Source: Streptococcus plurextorum DSM 22810
Lineage (GTDB): Bacteria > Bacillota > Bacilli > Lactobacillales > Streptococcaceae
Reading direction: 5' to 3'
Length of the DNA: 64,000 nucleotides
Assembly (NCBI RefSeq): GCF_000423745.1
Contig: NZ_AUIO01000003.1
Location: 62,001 to 126,000, forward strand
Shown: positions 8,609 to 16,247 of the stretch, in pieces
Layout of the letters: every line of letters begins with the position of its first letter
Position numbering within the stretch: the first letter of the stretch is position 1
Notes under the pieces: generated by a model
Seen by the model: only the letters and a program-made list of their open reading frames with translations
The model's database searches: none
What the model was told of the DNA's origin: nothing
Translations under genes and position numbers: made by a program

Positions 8609-8632
8609 AAAACCCAGAATTGGCTGGGTTTT
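8609..8632 (+). terminator. Hairpin at end of tRNA unit / in rpsA leader
   Basis: Perfect 9-bp stem AAAACCCAG / CTGGGTTTT with a 6-nt loop. Its T-rich 3' side runs straight into the rpsA ribosome site (GGAGG at 8636-8640). It could end tRNA transcription, act as a leader attenuator of rpsA, or hold the S1 messenger in a regulated form; the sequence does not decide. Confidence 0.6.
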
Positions 8633-8650
8633 GTTGGAGGATTTTTTAGA

Positions 8651-9856
8651 ATGAATGAATTTGAAGATTTGCTAAACAGTGTTAGCGAAGTGAACCCAGG
8701 TGATGTTGTCACTGCTGAAGTTTTGACAGTAGACGCAGGTCAAGCTAACCTTATCATCAGTGGTACTGGTGTTGAGGGTGTATTGACTCTTCGTGAATTG
8801 ACAAACGACCGTGATGCAGACATCAACGACCTTGTAAAAGCTGGCGAAACACTTGAAGTGCTTGTTCTTCGTCAAGTTGTAGGTAAAGATACAGATACAG
8901 TAACTTACCTCGTCTCTAAAAAACGTTTGGAAGCTCGCAAAGCTTGGGATAAATTGATTGGCCGTGAAGACGAAGTTGTTACTGTAAAAGGAACACGTGC
9001 GGTTAAAGGTGGTCTTTCAGTTGAGTTTGAAGGACTTCGTGGTTTCATTCCTGCTTCAATGATTGACACGCGTTTTGTACGTAACACAGAGCAGTTCGTT
9101 GGTCAAGAATTCGAAGCTAAAATCAAAGAAGTTAACGCAGCAGAAAACCGTTTTATCTTGTCACGTCGTGATGTTGTTGAAGCAACAGCTAAAGAAGCAC
9201 GTGAAGCAGTATTCTCAACAATTGCTGTAGGTTCAGTGGTTACTGGTAAAGTAGCTCGTTTGACAAGCTTTGGTGCCTTCATTGATCTTGGTGGTGTTGA
9301 TGGGCTTGTTCACGTGACTGAGTTGTCACATGAGCGTAACGCTTCACCAAAATCAGTGGTATCTGTAGGTGATGAAGTAGAAGTTAAAGTTCTTGCGATT
9401 GACGAAGAAGAAGGTCGTGTGTCACTTTCTCTTAAAGCGACAACACCTGGACCATGGGATGGCGTTGAGCAAAAATTGGCAGCTGGCGATGTTATCGAAG
9501 GTAAAGTGAAACGCTTGACAGATTTCGGTGCTTTTGTTGAAGTATTGCCAGGTATCGATGGACTTGTTCACATCTCACAAATTTCACACAAACGTGTTGA
9601 AAATCCAAAAGATGCCTTGTCAGTTGGTCAAGATGTAACTGTTAAGGTTCTTGAAGTTAACGCTGATGCTGAGCGTGTATCACTTTCAATCAAAGCGCTT
9701 GAAGAGCGTCCAGCACAAGCTGAAGGTGAAAACAATGAAGAGAAACGTCAAACACGTCGTCGTTCACCAAAACGCGAAGTAAAACGTGACTATGAATTAC
9801 CAGAAACACAAACTGGATTCTCAATGGCGGATCTTTTCGGAGATATCGAATTGTAA
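8651..9856 (+). CDS. rpsA: Ribosomal protein S1 / S1-domain RNA-binding protein
   Basis: 401-residue protein with four S1 (OB-fold) repeats, roughly residues 13-90, 105-170, 190-262 and 275-350. The last two carry clear GxVxRLTxFGAFxxL and GLVHxxxxSH signatures. An Arg/Lys-rich patch ([12 protein letters not shown]) and the tail [12 protein letters not shown] follow. Gram-positive S1 homologues are shorter than the six-domain E. coli protein, and this length is normal for streptococci. Ribosome site TTGGAGG 8 nt before ATG. Codon use is biased as expected for high expression. Its own terminator is split by an insertion sequence. Confidence 0.94.
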   Translation: MNEFEDLLNSVSEVNPGDVVTAEVLTVDAGQANLIISGTGVEGVLTLRELTNDRDADINDLVKAGETLEVLVLRQVVGKDTDTVTYLVSKKRLEARKAWDKLIGREDEVVTVKGTRAVKGGLSVEFEGLRGFIPASMIDTRFVRNTEQFVGQEFEAKIKEVNAAENRFILSRRDVVEATAKEAREAVFSTIAVGSVVTGKVARLTSFGAFIDLGGVDGLVHVTELSHERNASPKSVVSVGDEVEVKVLAIDEEEGRVSLSLKATTPGPWDGVEQKLAAGDVIEGKVKRLTDFGAFVEVLPGIDGLVHISQISHKRVENPKDALSVGQDVTVKVLEVNADAERVSLSIKALEERPAQAEGENNEEKRQTRRRSPKREVKRDYELPETQTGFSMADLFGDIEL

Positions 9857-9930
9857 TTAAGATAAAAGACTTGCAATGAACTGCACCCCAAAAGTTAGAC
9901 AGAAAATCTAACGATTGGGGTGCTTTTCTT

Positions 9931-10467
9931 ATGAAATTAAACACTAACGATAAAATCGAAATCTATCAGTTAAGACAATTCGGTTGGACTTGGTCACAAC
10001 TCAGCCAACGATTTGATGTGAATAAGGCTCATCTAAAATACTTGGTTCGACTGATTGACAAACATGGATTAGACTGTGCTCAAAAAGGGAAAAACAACGA
10101 CTATTCATTAGAATTGAAAGAGGAAATCATAAATGAAGTCCTCCTAAGAGGCCGTTCTCAACTAGAAGTTTCACTGGAGTATGTGCTGCCAAATAGAGGC
10201 ACACTTCCCAATTGGATAGCACAATACAAGAAAAACGGGTATACTATTCTTGAAAAACCAAGAGGGAGACCGCCAAAGATGGGACGTAAGCGCAAGAAAA
10301 CCTGGGAAGAAATGACAGAGTTGGAGCGACTTCAGGAGGAAAATGAACGCCTTAGAACGGAGGTCGCCTTTCTAAAAAAGTTAAAGGAGCTAGAGGAAAG
10401 GGACGAAGCCCTAGCGCAAGAAAGGCAAAGACAGTTAGCGAAATGGTCGCAGGAGGATTCCGATTAG
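9931..10467 (+). CDS. IS3-family transposase OrfA (helix-turn-helix, leucine zipper)
   Basis: 178-residue DNA-binding component of the IS transposase. Two HTH segments are seen (FGWTWSQLSQRFDVNKAHLKYL near residues 18-40 and a second near residues 65-95), followed by a basic stretch (GRPPKMGRKRKK) and a leucine zipper (LERLQEENERLRTEVAFLKKL-type, residues ~132-152). The slippery sequence AAAAAAG (10374-10380) occurs in the frame A AAA AAG, so a -1 shift there would join OrfA to the orfB frame, which is open from that point. OrfA is in frame 1 and OrfB in frame 3. Confidence 0.92.
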   Translation: MKLNTNDKIEIYQLRQFGWTWSQLSQRFDVNKAHLKYLVRLIDKHGLDCAQKGKNNDYSLELKEEIINEVLLRGRSQLEVSLEYVLPNRGTLPNWIAQYKKNGYTILEKPRGRPPKMGRKRKKTWEEMTELERLQEENERLRTEVAFLKKLKELEERDEALAQERQRQLAKWSQEDSD

Positions 10468-11276
10468 ACCTTCTTTTGGAGACTGCTAAGATGGCTCGCT
10501 CGACCTATTATTATCAGCTCAAACAACTGGCCAAAGAGGACAGGGATAAGGCTCTGAAGGCTGAAATCCAAGCCATTTATGATGAACACAAGGGCAATTA
10601 TGGATATCGCAGGATCTATCTAGAATTACGCAATCGTTGCTACCTGGTCAACCACAAGAAGATTCAACGTTTAATGACAGCGATGGGCTTAAAAGCTCGT
10701 ATCCGACGGAATCGCAAGTATTCATCATACAAAGGAGAAATTGGGAAGAAAGCTGATAACCTTATCAACCGCCAGTTTCAGGCTTCCAAACCTTATGAGA
10801 AGTGTTATACTGATGTGACCGAGTTTGCTTTACCAGAGGGGAGACTGTACTTGTCCCCTGTGTTGGATGGTTACAACAGTGAGATTATTGATTTCACCTT
10901 GTCACGGTCACCAGATTTGAAACAGGTTCAGACCATGCTTGATAAGGCCTTTCCAGCTGAATCCTACAAAGATACCATTCTCCATAGTGACCAAGGTTGG
11001 CAATATCAGCACCAATCTTATCATCACTTTTTGAAGACCAAGGGCATTCGTCCCTCCATGTCACGCAAGGGGAACAGTCCTGATAATGGGATGATGGAGT
11101 CCTTCTTTGGCATTCTCAAATCTGAGATGTTTTACGGTCTTGAGACATCTTATCAGTCTCTTGATGAGCTAGAACAAGCTATTACAGATTATATTTATTA
11201 CTACAACAACAAACGCATTAAGATAAAACTAAAAGGACTTAGCCCTGTACAGTACAGAACTAAATCCTTTCAATAA
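10443..11276 (+). CDS. IS3-family transposase OrfB (DDE integrase catalytic domain)
   Basis: 277 residues from ATG 10443; it overlaps orfA by 25 nt in the -1 frame and is normally produced as an OrfAB fusion by frameshifting at 10374-10380. HTH_21-like region at residues 45-100 (GNYGYRRIYLELRN). The rve domain has the DD(35)E triad: Asp in CYTDVTEF, Asp in ILHSDQGWQYQ and Glu in NGMMESFFG, with the K at position +7 (FFGILKSEM). All three acidic residues are present and no stop interrupts the frame. Confidence 0.93.
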   Translation: MVAGGFRLDLLLETAKMARSTYYYQLKQLAKEDRDKALKAEIQAIYDEHKGNYGYRRIYLELRNRCYLVNHKKIQRLMTAMGLKARIRRNRKYSSYKGEIGKKADNLINRQFQASKPYEKCYTDVTEFALPEGRLYLSPVLDGYNSEIIDFTLSRSPDLKQVQTMLDKAFPAESYKDTILHSDQGWQYQHQSYHHFLKTKGIRPSMSRKGNSPDNGMMESFFGILKSEMFYGLETSYQSLDELEQAITDYIYYYNNKRIKIKLKGLSPVQYRTKSFQ

Positions 11277-11356
11277 TTATTTGTCCAACTTTTTGGGGTC
11301 AGTACACAATGCAGGTCTTTTATTTTTCTTCTTTTCGTGGTATACTATTAGAGTCG

Positions 11357-11428
11357 CCACCCTTAGTGTAATGGATATCACGTAAGATTCCGGTTCTTGA
11401 GATGGGGGTTCGATTCCCTCAGGGTGGA
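11357..11428 (+). tRNA. tRNA-Arg (CCG)
   Basis: 72-nt tRNA. Acceptor CCACCCT pairs with AGGGTGG, discriminator A. The anticodon arm AAGATTCCGGTTCTT gives CCG (11390-11392). T loop GGTTCGATTCC. CCA is not encoded. A possible -10 box TATACT lies at 11341-11346. Before the IS inserted, this tRNA lay directly behind the rpsA terminator. Confidence 0.93.
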
Positions 11429-11443
11429 TGAACACCATGTAAA

Positions 11444-11471
11444 AAAAAAGCCTGTTAAATCAGGCTTTTTT
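11444..11471 (+). terminator. tRNA-Arg terminator
   Basis: Stem GCCTG / CAGGC extended by A run and T run, loop TTAAAT. An exact inverted copy of this sequence lies at 11732-11758, on the other side of the intergenic repeat. Confidence 0.85.
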
Positions 11472-11475
11472 AGAA

Positions 11476-11725
11476 CGTAGGCCAACTTTATTTTCTGTTT
11501 AAACAAACTGAAAAGCTCTGCTAGTTTGAGATAGGGTTACCGATTTTGCGAGCGAAAGCGAGCCTCATCAGATACTTTTCGCCGTGGTAAAAGTGGCGAA
11601 AACATTAGTATCATACGCCACCAGGAATTTTTGAGACCTTAGGCTCAAAAATTAGGTATGGAATTCCGAAGGAAGTCGCTACCGTCCGCACCACTTAAGA
11701 AAAGTATCAAAAGAACTTTGTCTTC
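11476..11725 (+). repeat. Intergenic repeat element, copy 1 (~230 bp)
   Basis: Shares with the element at 44670-44900 (inverted) the stretches ACTTTATTTTCT, TTAAACAA(A/G)CTGAAAAG and TCTGCTAG, and with both other copies the core AGTCGCTACC(G/A)TC near its end (11673-11685) and AAGAAAAGTATC (11697-11708). Internally it has stems TTTTCGCC / GGCGAAAA and TTTTTGAG / CTCAAAAA. No open reading frame of note. The role is unknown; a small RNA or a defective mobile unit are both possible. Confidence 0.75.
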
Positions 11726-11731
11726 AATCTG

Positions 11732-11758
11732 AAAAAGCCTGATTTAACAGGCTTTTTT
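11732..11758. terminator. Terminator, inverted copy of the one at 11444
   Basis: AAAAAGCCTG, loop ATTTAA, CAGGCTTTTTT. It is symmetric and can serve the lipoprotein gene on the minus strand only weakly by position, because that gene ends at 11829; it more likely stops plus-strand transcription. It is the exact reverse complement of 11444-11471. Confidence 0.75.
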
Positions 11759-11828
11759 GTATCTTGTCCAAAAAGTTTTAGAATAGATGTCTGATTTTTT
11801 CAAAGTCGTCTTCTTTGAGATGTTATTT

Positions 11829-12464
11829 TTAGTCACTGATTCCTGTTTGCTCAACGTTTGTCAGGTGATTGTTTTTAAAAGTAAGAATCAGAGTCGCTCC
11901 TTTTTCCGTTTTTAGGCCACTAGACCAAATAGCTCTAATCTCTTCAATGTCAGAAGAATTTGCTTGGGACATGACATCTGGTTGTCCAAATTTATCAGAA
12001 ATGGCTTTGAAAGTATCACCGGTTTGCTCACCATTGGTAATTTTCAGTGCATCAACATCAGATTTGCTCACGATTTCTTCACGATTAAAACGGAAATTGG
12101 AAATGCTACGGACGATGGTGCTATCTTGGAAAAGGTGGATGCTAACAGAGACTTGATCAAACTTCCAAATGTATTGTTCAAGAGTGACCTCACCAGCGGG
12201 GACAGATTGGTGTTCAGCAGGTTCGCCAAACATTTCTTTTAAAGTTGCTAAATTGGTCCCCCCTACAAAGTTTTCAGCAGCATTAGCGACTTTGATATCA
12301 TTAAACTTTAAACGGATATCTTGATGGGCAGGAGTAGTATCTTGCTTAATGATGCTAGTGTCTAATTGTGTCTTAGTAGCTTCTTTTTTCTCTGTCGGTT
12401 TACATGCTGTCAGACCGGCTAAGGCTGTCAAAAGAGCCAGTGATTGTAATAGTTTTTTCATCAT
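11829..12464 (-). CDS. DUF3862-type cell-surface lipoprotein
   Basis: 211-residue lipoprotein. Signal peptide MMKKLLQSLALLTALAGLTAC with lipobox LTAC, Cys21 being the lipidated residue. The mature part has two repeats of the SmpA/BLIP-like fold: residues ~65-115 (FVGGTNLATLKEMFGEPAEH) and ~147-210 (GDTFKAISDKFGQPDVMS), as in streptococcal DUF3862 proteins. Such domains often bind other proteins; the function here is unknown. ACGAGG precedes the tandem ATGs at 12464 and 12461. A strong promoter at 12700-12728 gives it a leader of about 230 nt. Confidence 0.85.
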   Translation of the reverse strand: MMKKLLQSLALLTALAGLTACKPTEKKEATKTQLDTSIIKQDTTPAHQDIRLKFNDIKVANAAENFVGGTNLATLKEMFGEPAEHQSVPAGEVTLEQYIWKFDQVSVSIHLFQDSTIVRSISNFRFNREEIVSKSDVDALKITNGEQTGDTFKAISDKFGQPDVMSQANSSDIEEIRAIWSSGLKTEKGATLILTFKNNHLTNVEQTGISD

Positions 12465-12566
12465 TAACCTCGTTTTGTGATAAATAGTTTGGGGGAATTC
12501 TTCATGGTTTGATAGAAAACATGGAAGATATCTGTCGCTTTTGATATAAATAAGCGAAAACAGATT

Positions 12567-12701
12567 TTAACTCAAGAGCTTCCAGTAGATTTGCTCTGGT
12601 GTAGGGGTATCAGGAACAAAATGAGTACTAAAGACAGGTGTTCTAATAGGGTTTAGCCTGTTGTCGTTGATCGTGTGATAATCTGTGATACTCGGAGACA
12701 T
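12567..12701 (-). CDS. Possible 44-residue ORF in the lipoprotein leader
   Basis: Reads as a 44-residue peptide with a protein-like C-terminal half (PVFSTHFVPDTPTPEQIYWK), ending 103 nt before the lipoprotein gene. Against it, its ATG overlaps the -10 box of the presumed promoter (12700-12705), so the full frame could be translated only from a longer transcript, and no well-placed ribosome site is seen. It may be chance, a remnant or a leader peptide. Confidence 0.25.
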   Translation of the reverse strand: MSPSITDYHTINDNRLNPIRTPVFSTHFVPDTPTPEQIYWKLLS

Positions 12702-12728
12702 TATACCATTTTTTTACCTCTCAAACAA
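12700..12728 (-). promoter_or_regulatory. Promoter of the lipoprotein gene
   Basis: On the minus strand: TTGTTT (12728-12723), 17-nt spacer ending TGG (extended -10), TATAAT (12705-12700). The resulting leader of ~230 nt contains an AGAGC/GCTCT hairpin. Confidence 0.7.
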
Positions 12729-12892
12729 GCTTCCCCCTGATAAGAGATTTATGTTGTACACCCGCTTGCAAGAGAGGTGTGTAGGCTGTAGTTTTACCAT
12801 TGTAAGGACAGACGATGTGTTGAGAGATTTTTGTTTAAAAATATTTCTTTGGTTATTAATGATGTGTAACGTTAACTACAACAGCTGAAACG

Positions 12893-12925
12893 CCAAAAAT
12901 AAAAACACCTTAAAAATGGCGTTTT
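12893..12925 (-). terminator. tmRNA terminator
   Basis: Minus strand: AACGCC, loop, GGTGTT followed by TTTATTTTT. It begins about 55 nt beyond the tmRNA 3' end. Confidence 0.6.
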
Positions 12926-12980
12926 TATGCGGTTTGTTGGCAATTTTTGGCAACAGTTGTAAAAGTTGAATCCTGTTTTA

Positions 12981-13324
12981 TGGAGCCGGTGGGAGTCGAA
13001 CCCACGTCCAAACATCTGCTAACACATTCGTCTACAACCATAGGTTATGTCTTGATTTAACTAATCTGCGGTACATAACTCAAACCTCAGACTAGCGAGC
13101 CTATCGTTCTCTTTTTAACTAGCTAGACAATAGTTAAACGTAGCTTGCTGTTTTAAGACCTTACGCAAAGCACAAGCAACCTTGGTAAAGTCACGTCTGC
13201 TGGTGTTTAGGCAGCTAGAGCGTAAGTGTTTGTATTTTTTGCAGTTATATTTAACTGAACGTTTACGCCGTCACGCGAGTCGCAAAATGTGCCTCATAAT
13301 GCCTGTCGAATCCGTAACGACCCC
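12981..13324 (-). ncRNA. ssrA: Transfer-messenger RNA (tmRNA, SsrA)
   Basis: 344-nt RNA that rescues stalled ribosomes together with SmpB. The 5' end GGGGTCG pairs with CGGCTCC of the 3' end, and CCA is encoded as the last three bases (12981-12983). The T arm GGGTTCGACTCCC is present. The tag frame (13242-13207) starts at a GCA resume codon and reads AKNTNTYALAA then TAA. The tag ends in the usual ALAA proteolysis signal and is of the streptococcal type. Confidence 0.97.
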
Positions 13325-13493
13325 TTATGAGTAATAATTCTTAGTAAGTATATCAAAAATTAAGTAAGCTGGCAAATATCAGCCTTATAAAATCAGGGGT
13401 TATCAGGAGATAGTTGCCTTTTTAGTAACATTTTTTAGAAAAATACGGTATAATGATAAGGTTACGATAGTTATAAATTGGGAAAGGGTAATC

Positions 13494-14033
13494 ATGAAAA
13501 AAGAAATTTCCCCAGATATGTTCAACTACAATAAATTTCCAGGACCTGTTTTTATTCATTTTGATGATATTGTAAAATCGGATGATATTCAGTTTAAGGT
13601 TTTAGCAAATCATAAAGATGCCTTTGATGCGGATATTTTTGGTCAAAGGTTTGTTGAGTGGTTGTTAAAATATGACTATATTGTTGGTGATTGGGGCAAT
13701 GAACAGCTGCGCTTGAAAGGTTTTTATAAGAATGATCGGTCTGTTGCGGGACATTTGAAAATTGCTCGCCTGGAAGATTATTTGAAAGAGTATTGTGCCT
13801 ACGGGTGCGCCTATTTTGTCCTTGAAAATGTGGAACCAAAAGAGCTTGTTTCCGACGACGAGGCGACCAAACGCCGTCGTAGAAAACGTCGTAGATCATC
13901 TAGTGGAGTGAAGCAAGCGTTTGAAATGACCAAAATTGAGCGAGGAAAACGAGAAAATAGGCACTCAGATGACAGTGTTCCAAGAAATCGTGAGAACAAG
14001 CAACACTTTACCATCCGAAAGAAAGAGAATTAA
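13494..14033 (+). CDS. yutD: YutD-family (DUF1027) protein
   Basis: 179-residue soluble protein of the YutD/DUF1027 family, function unknown. The conserved core is residues ~15-115 (FVEWLLKYDYIVGDWGNEQLRLKGFY..., quoted in parts). The tail from residue ~120 is strongly basic (KRRRRKRRRSSS), which may bind nucleic acid. Ribosome site GGGAAAGGG before ATG 13494; -10 box TATAAT at 13449-13454. It ends 3 nt before rlmN, an arrangement common in streptococci, so the two are probably cotranscribed. Confidence 0.85.
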   Translation: MKKEISPDMFNYNKFPGPVFIHFDDIVKSDDIQFKVLANHKDAFDADIFGQRFVEWLLKYDYIVGDWGNEQLRLKGFYKNDRSVAGHLKIARLEDYLKEYCAYGCAYFVLENVEPKELVSDDEATKRRRRKRRRSSSGVKQAFEMTKIERGKRENRHSDDSVPRNRENKQHFTIRKKEN

Positions 14034-14036
14034 TCA

Positions 14037-15185
14037 ATGACAGAAAATGTAAAAGTAGATCGACCGAAGCGTCGTCCGAAGTTAGAGGATATGCCAGGCT
14101 ATAAGCCATCCATCTATGGTTTGACTCGTGATGAGTTGATTGACTGGGCTATGGAGCGGGGCGAGAAGAAGTTCCGTGCGACACAGATTTGGGATTGGTT
14201 GTATCGTAAGCGGGTCCAAACTTTTGAAGAAATGACAAATATCTCAAAAGAGTTTATCGCTAAGCTCAATGAGCATTTCTGTATTAATCCGCTGAAGCAA
14301 CGGATTGTTCAGGAATCAAAAGATGGGACCGTTAAGTACCTTTTTGAATTGCCAGATAAGATGTTGATTGAAACGGTACTCATGCGTCAGCACTACGGTA
14401 TGTCAGTCTGTGTGACTACTCAGGTCGGGTGTAATATCGGCTGTACCTTCTGCGCTTCTGGCTTGATTCCAAAGCAGCGGGATTTGACTGCGGGTGAGAT
14501 TGTGGCGCAGATTATGCTGGTTCAAAAGTACTTTGATGATCGCGGTGAGGGAGACCGCGTTAGCCATATCGTGGTAATGGGAATTGGTGAGCCACTTGAT
14601 AACTATAAAAATGTCATGACCTTCTTGCGTATCGTCAATAACGATCATGGTCTAGCTATTGGAGCTCGTCACATCACTGTATCAACTTCTGGTTTGGCTC
14701 ACAAGATTAAAGACTTTGCTAATGAAGGGGTTCAAGTTAATCTTGCGGTTTCTCTTCATGCGCCAAACAATGACTTACGTTCTAGTATTATGAGGATCAA
14801 TCGCTCTTTCCCGCTTGAGAAGCTTTTTGAGGCGATTGAGTATTACATCCAAACGACCAGTCGTCGGGTGACTTTTGAGTACATCATGCTTAATGAAGTC
14901 AATGATCATGTGGAAAATGCGCAAGAGTTGGCTGATTTGACTAAAAAAATTCGCAAACTCTCCTATATCAATTTGATTCCCTATAACCCAGTGTCTGAGC
15001 ACGATCAGTACAGTCGCTCCACCAAAGAACGTACCGCTGCTTTTTACGATGTGCTGAAGAAAAATGGCGTTAACTGTGTCGTTCGTCAAGAACATGGAAC
15101 GGACATTGATGCAGCTTGTGGGCAATTACGTTCAAATACCATGAAAGCAGATCGTCGTAAAGCAGTTGTGGAGTCAGCGGGTTAG
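14037..15185 (+). CDS. rlmN: 23S rRNA (A2503-C2)/tRNA (A37-C2) methyltransferase
   Basis: Radical-SAM dual-specificity methyltransferase. The CxxxCxxC cluster motif is Cys132-Cys136-Cys139 (GCNIGCTFC). The second catalytic cysteine is Cys361 in [10 protein letters not shown]. At 382 residues it is about 20 longer than many RlmN proteins; the extra part is a Lys/Arg-rich start ([18 protein letters not shown]). The usual family start would be near residue 22, but no good alternative ATG exists there, and AAAGAGAA before ATG 14037 supports the longer form. Confidence 0.94.
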   Translation: MTENVKVDRPKRRPKLEDMPGYKPSIYGLTRDELIDWAMERGEKKFRATQIWDWLYRKRVQTFEEMTNISKEFIAKLNEHFCINPLKQRIVQESKDGTVKYLFELPDKMLIETVLMRQHYGMSVCVTTQVGCNIGCTFCASGLIPKQRDLTAGEIVAQIMLVQKYFDDRGEGDRVSHIVVMGIGEPLDNYKNVMTFLRIVNNDHGLAIGARHITVSTSGLAHKIKDFANEGVQVNLAVSLHAPNNDLRSSIMRINRSFPLEKLFEAIEYYIQTTSRRVTFEYIMLNEVNDHVENAQELADLTKKIRKLSYINLIPYNPVSEHDQYSRSTKERTAAFYDVLKKNGVNCVVRQEHGTDIDAACGQLRSNTMKADRRKAVVESAG

Positions 15186-15189
15186 TCAG

Positions 15190-15699
15190 ATGGCTATTTT
15201 TGATAGACAAGGGGAGTTAACGTCCAGAGGGCGACGATGGTGTATGGCTTTTCTGGGGCTATATGTGTTGATTTTGGTTCTGCTTTGCTGGACGCCTCAG
15301 CCTTTTCAAATTGATGGTGTCAAAACGCCAAATGTTTTTCGGGTAGGGCAAATGGTCTTTCTCTTAGTTCCCTTTAACTCCTTTGTAGCTTTTGGGGAAT
15401 TGGGGAGCTTTAAGGAAATCATTTGGGTAGTCGGGCAAAATCTGACTAATATCTTCCTGATTTATCCCTTAGTCTTAGGCTTGTTGTCCTCTTTTCCAAA
15501 AATCAGAAACATCAGTACTGTCTTACTCATCAGCTTTGCGATTTCTTTGACCATAGAGTCTGGACAGCTAGCGTTAGACTTGCTCATTGATGCCAACCGC
15601 GTCTTTGAAATTGACGATTTATGGACCAATACCCTAGGCGGTTATTTGGCTTATGTGACTTATATTTTGCTGACAAAGCGTATCAAATCTCTCGATTGA
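15190..15699 (+). CDS. VanZ-family membrane protein
   Basis: 169-residue protein with about five membrane spans and the VanZ signature: PFNSF near residue 60, TIESGQL near residue 132 and FEIDDLWTNTLGGYLAY near residue 145. VanZ proteins can lower teicoplanin susceptibility, but most chromosomal homologues have no proven role. The frame can be extended to 15166, overlapping rlmN; ATG 15190, 5 nt after the rlmN stop, gives the expected N-terminus. The stop codon lies inside the following terminator hairpin. Confidence 0.86.
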   Translation: MAIFDRQGELTSRGRRWCMAFLGLYVLILVLLCWTPQPFQIDGVKTPNVFRVGQMVFLLVPFNSFVAFGELGSFKEIIWVVGQNLTNIFLIYPLVLGLLSSFPKIRNISTVLLISFAISLTIESGQLALDLLIDANRVFEIDDLWTNTLGGYLAYVTYILLTKRIKSLD

Positions 15700-15710
15700 G
15701 AGATTTTTAT
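15685..15710 (+). terminator. yutD-rlmN-vanZ terminator
   Basis: Perfect 9-bp stem AAATCTCTC / GAGAGATTT, loop GATT, T run. The loop includes the vanZ stop codon (15697-15699). Confidence 0.8.
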
Positions 15711-15728
15711 TTGTGGAAGGAGTTTAGC

Positions 15729-16247
15729 ATGCCTATCGAGCGTATCATGATTATAGGGTCTCCAGGTTCTGGCAAATCAAGTCTGGCAAAACGCTTGGCT
15801 GACAAAACAGGCTTGCCTTTGGTACATCTAGACCGATTAAACTGGCTGAATGACAAGGAGACCGTGACAGAGGATGTCTTTTTGGAGCATTTAACAGCTG
15901 AAATCGCCAAACGATCGTGGATTATAGATGGCAATTATGGCACTTCCATGGCAAAACGCTTGGCGCGTGCTGACATGGTTATCTGGCTTCAGGTACCGCG
16001 AGTCATTTGTCTTTACCGTATTGTCAAACGTTATGTGAAGAGCCTTTTTGTCAAAAATGGGGCAGGAAACCCTAAGCGCTTAGATTGGGACTTTATCCGA
16101 TTTGTCTGGCATTTTCCAGAAAGCCAGTCACAAACGGAAGCCCTGCTAGCTGATTTTCCAAGTCTTAGGCTAGTAATTCTTTCTAGGAGGTTTGATCTGG
16201 ATCAGCTTCTCAAGGCTATTGAAAAGGAATGTTATGAAAATTATTAA
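15729..16247 (+). CDS. P-loop kinase-like protein (FlaR/topology-modulation family)
   Basis: 172-residue NMP-kinase-like NTPase of the group annotated as DNA topology modulation protein FlaR. Walker A GSPGSGKSS at residues 9-17, then HLDRLNW near residue 33 and the adenylate-kinase-like IIDGNYG near residue 64. The substrate is not established. ATG 15729 has AAGGAG 7 nt upstream; the frame continues upstream through vanZ only by chance. It overlaps the next ABC gene by 14 nt, indicating one operon with the exporter. Confidence 0.82.
   Translation: MPIERIMIIGSPGSGKSSLAKRLADKTGLPLVHLDRLNWLNDKETVTEDVFLEHLTAEIAKRSWIIDGNYGTSMAKRLARADMVIWLQVPRVICLYRIVKRYVKSLFVKNGAGNPKRLDWDFIRFVWHFPESQSQTEALLADFPSLRLVILSRRFDLDQLLKAIEKECYENY

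Larger units (their letters stand above)
9877..11306 (+). mobile_element. IS3-family (IS150-group, IS861-like) insertion sequence
   Basis: 1430-bp element with terminal inverted repeats TGAACTGCACCCC...AGTTAGACA on the left and, read inward from the right, TGTACTGACCCC...AGTTGGACA. It is flanked by the 3-bp direct repeat CAA (9874-9876 and 11307-11309), as expected for this group. It carries overlapping orfA and orfB with a canonical -1 slippery heptamer. The ends, both genes and the target repeat are intact, so it may be active. Length and arrangement fit IS861 of streptococci. Confidence 0.93.
9864..11330 (+). terminator. rpsA terminator, interrupted by the IS element
   Basis: The left arm AAAAGACTTGC (9864-9874) and right arm GCAGGTCTTTT (11311-11321), followed by TATTTTTC, form an 11-bp stem (one G-T wobble) when the IS and one copy of its 3-bp target repeat are removed. 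The insertion point is the loop. In its present state neither half forms the hairpin unless the IS arms bring them together, so read-through between rpsA and the IS is possible. Confidence 0.75.

Noticed and set aside
12685..12888. 67-residue plus-strand frame upstream of ssrA
   Set aside because: No ribosome site, low-complexity content, and it lies over the minus-strand lipoprotein promoter.
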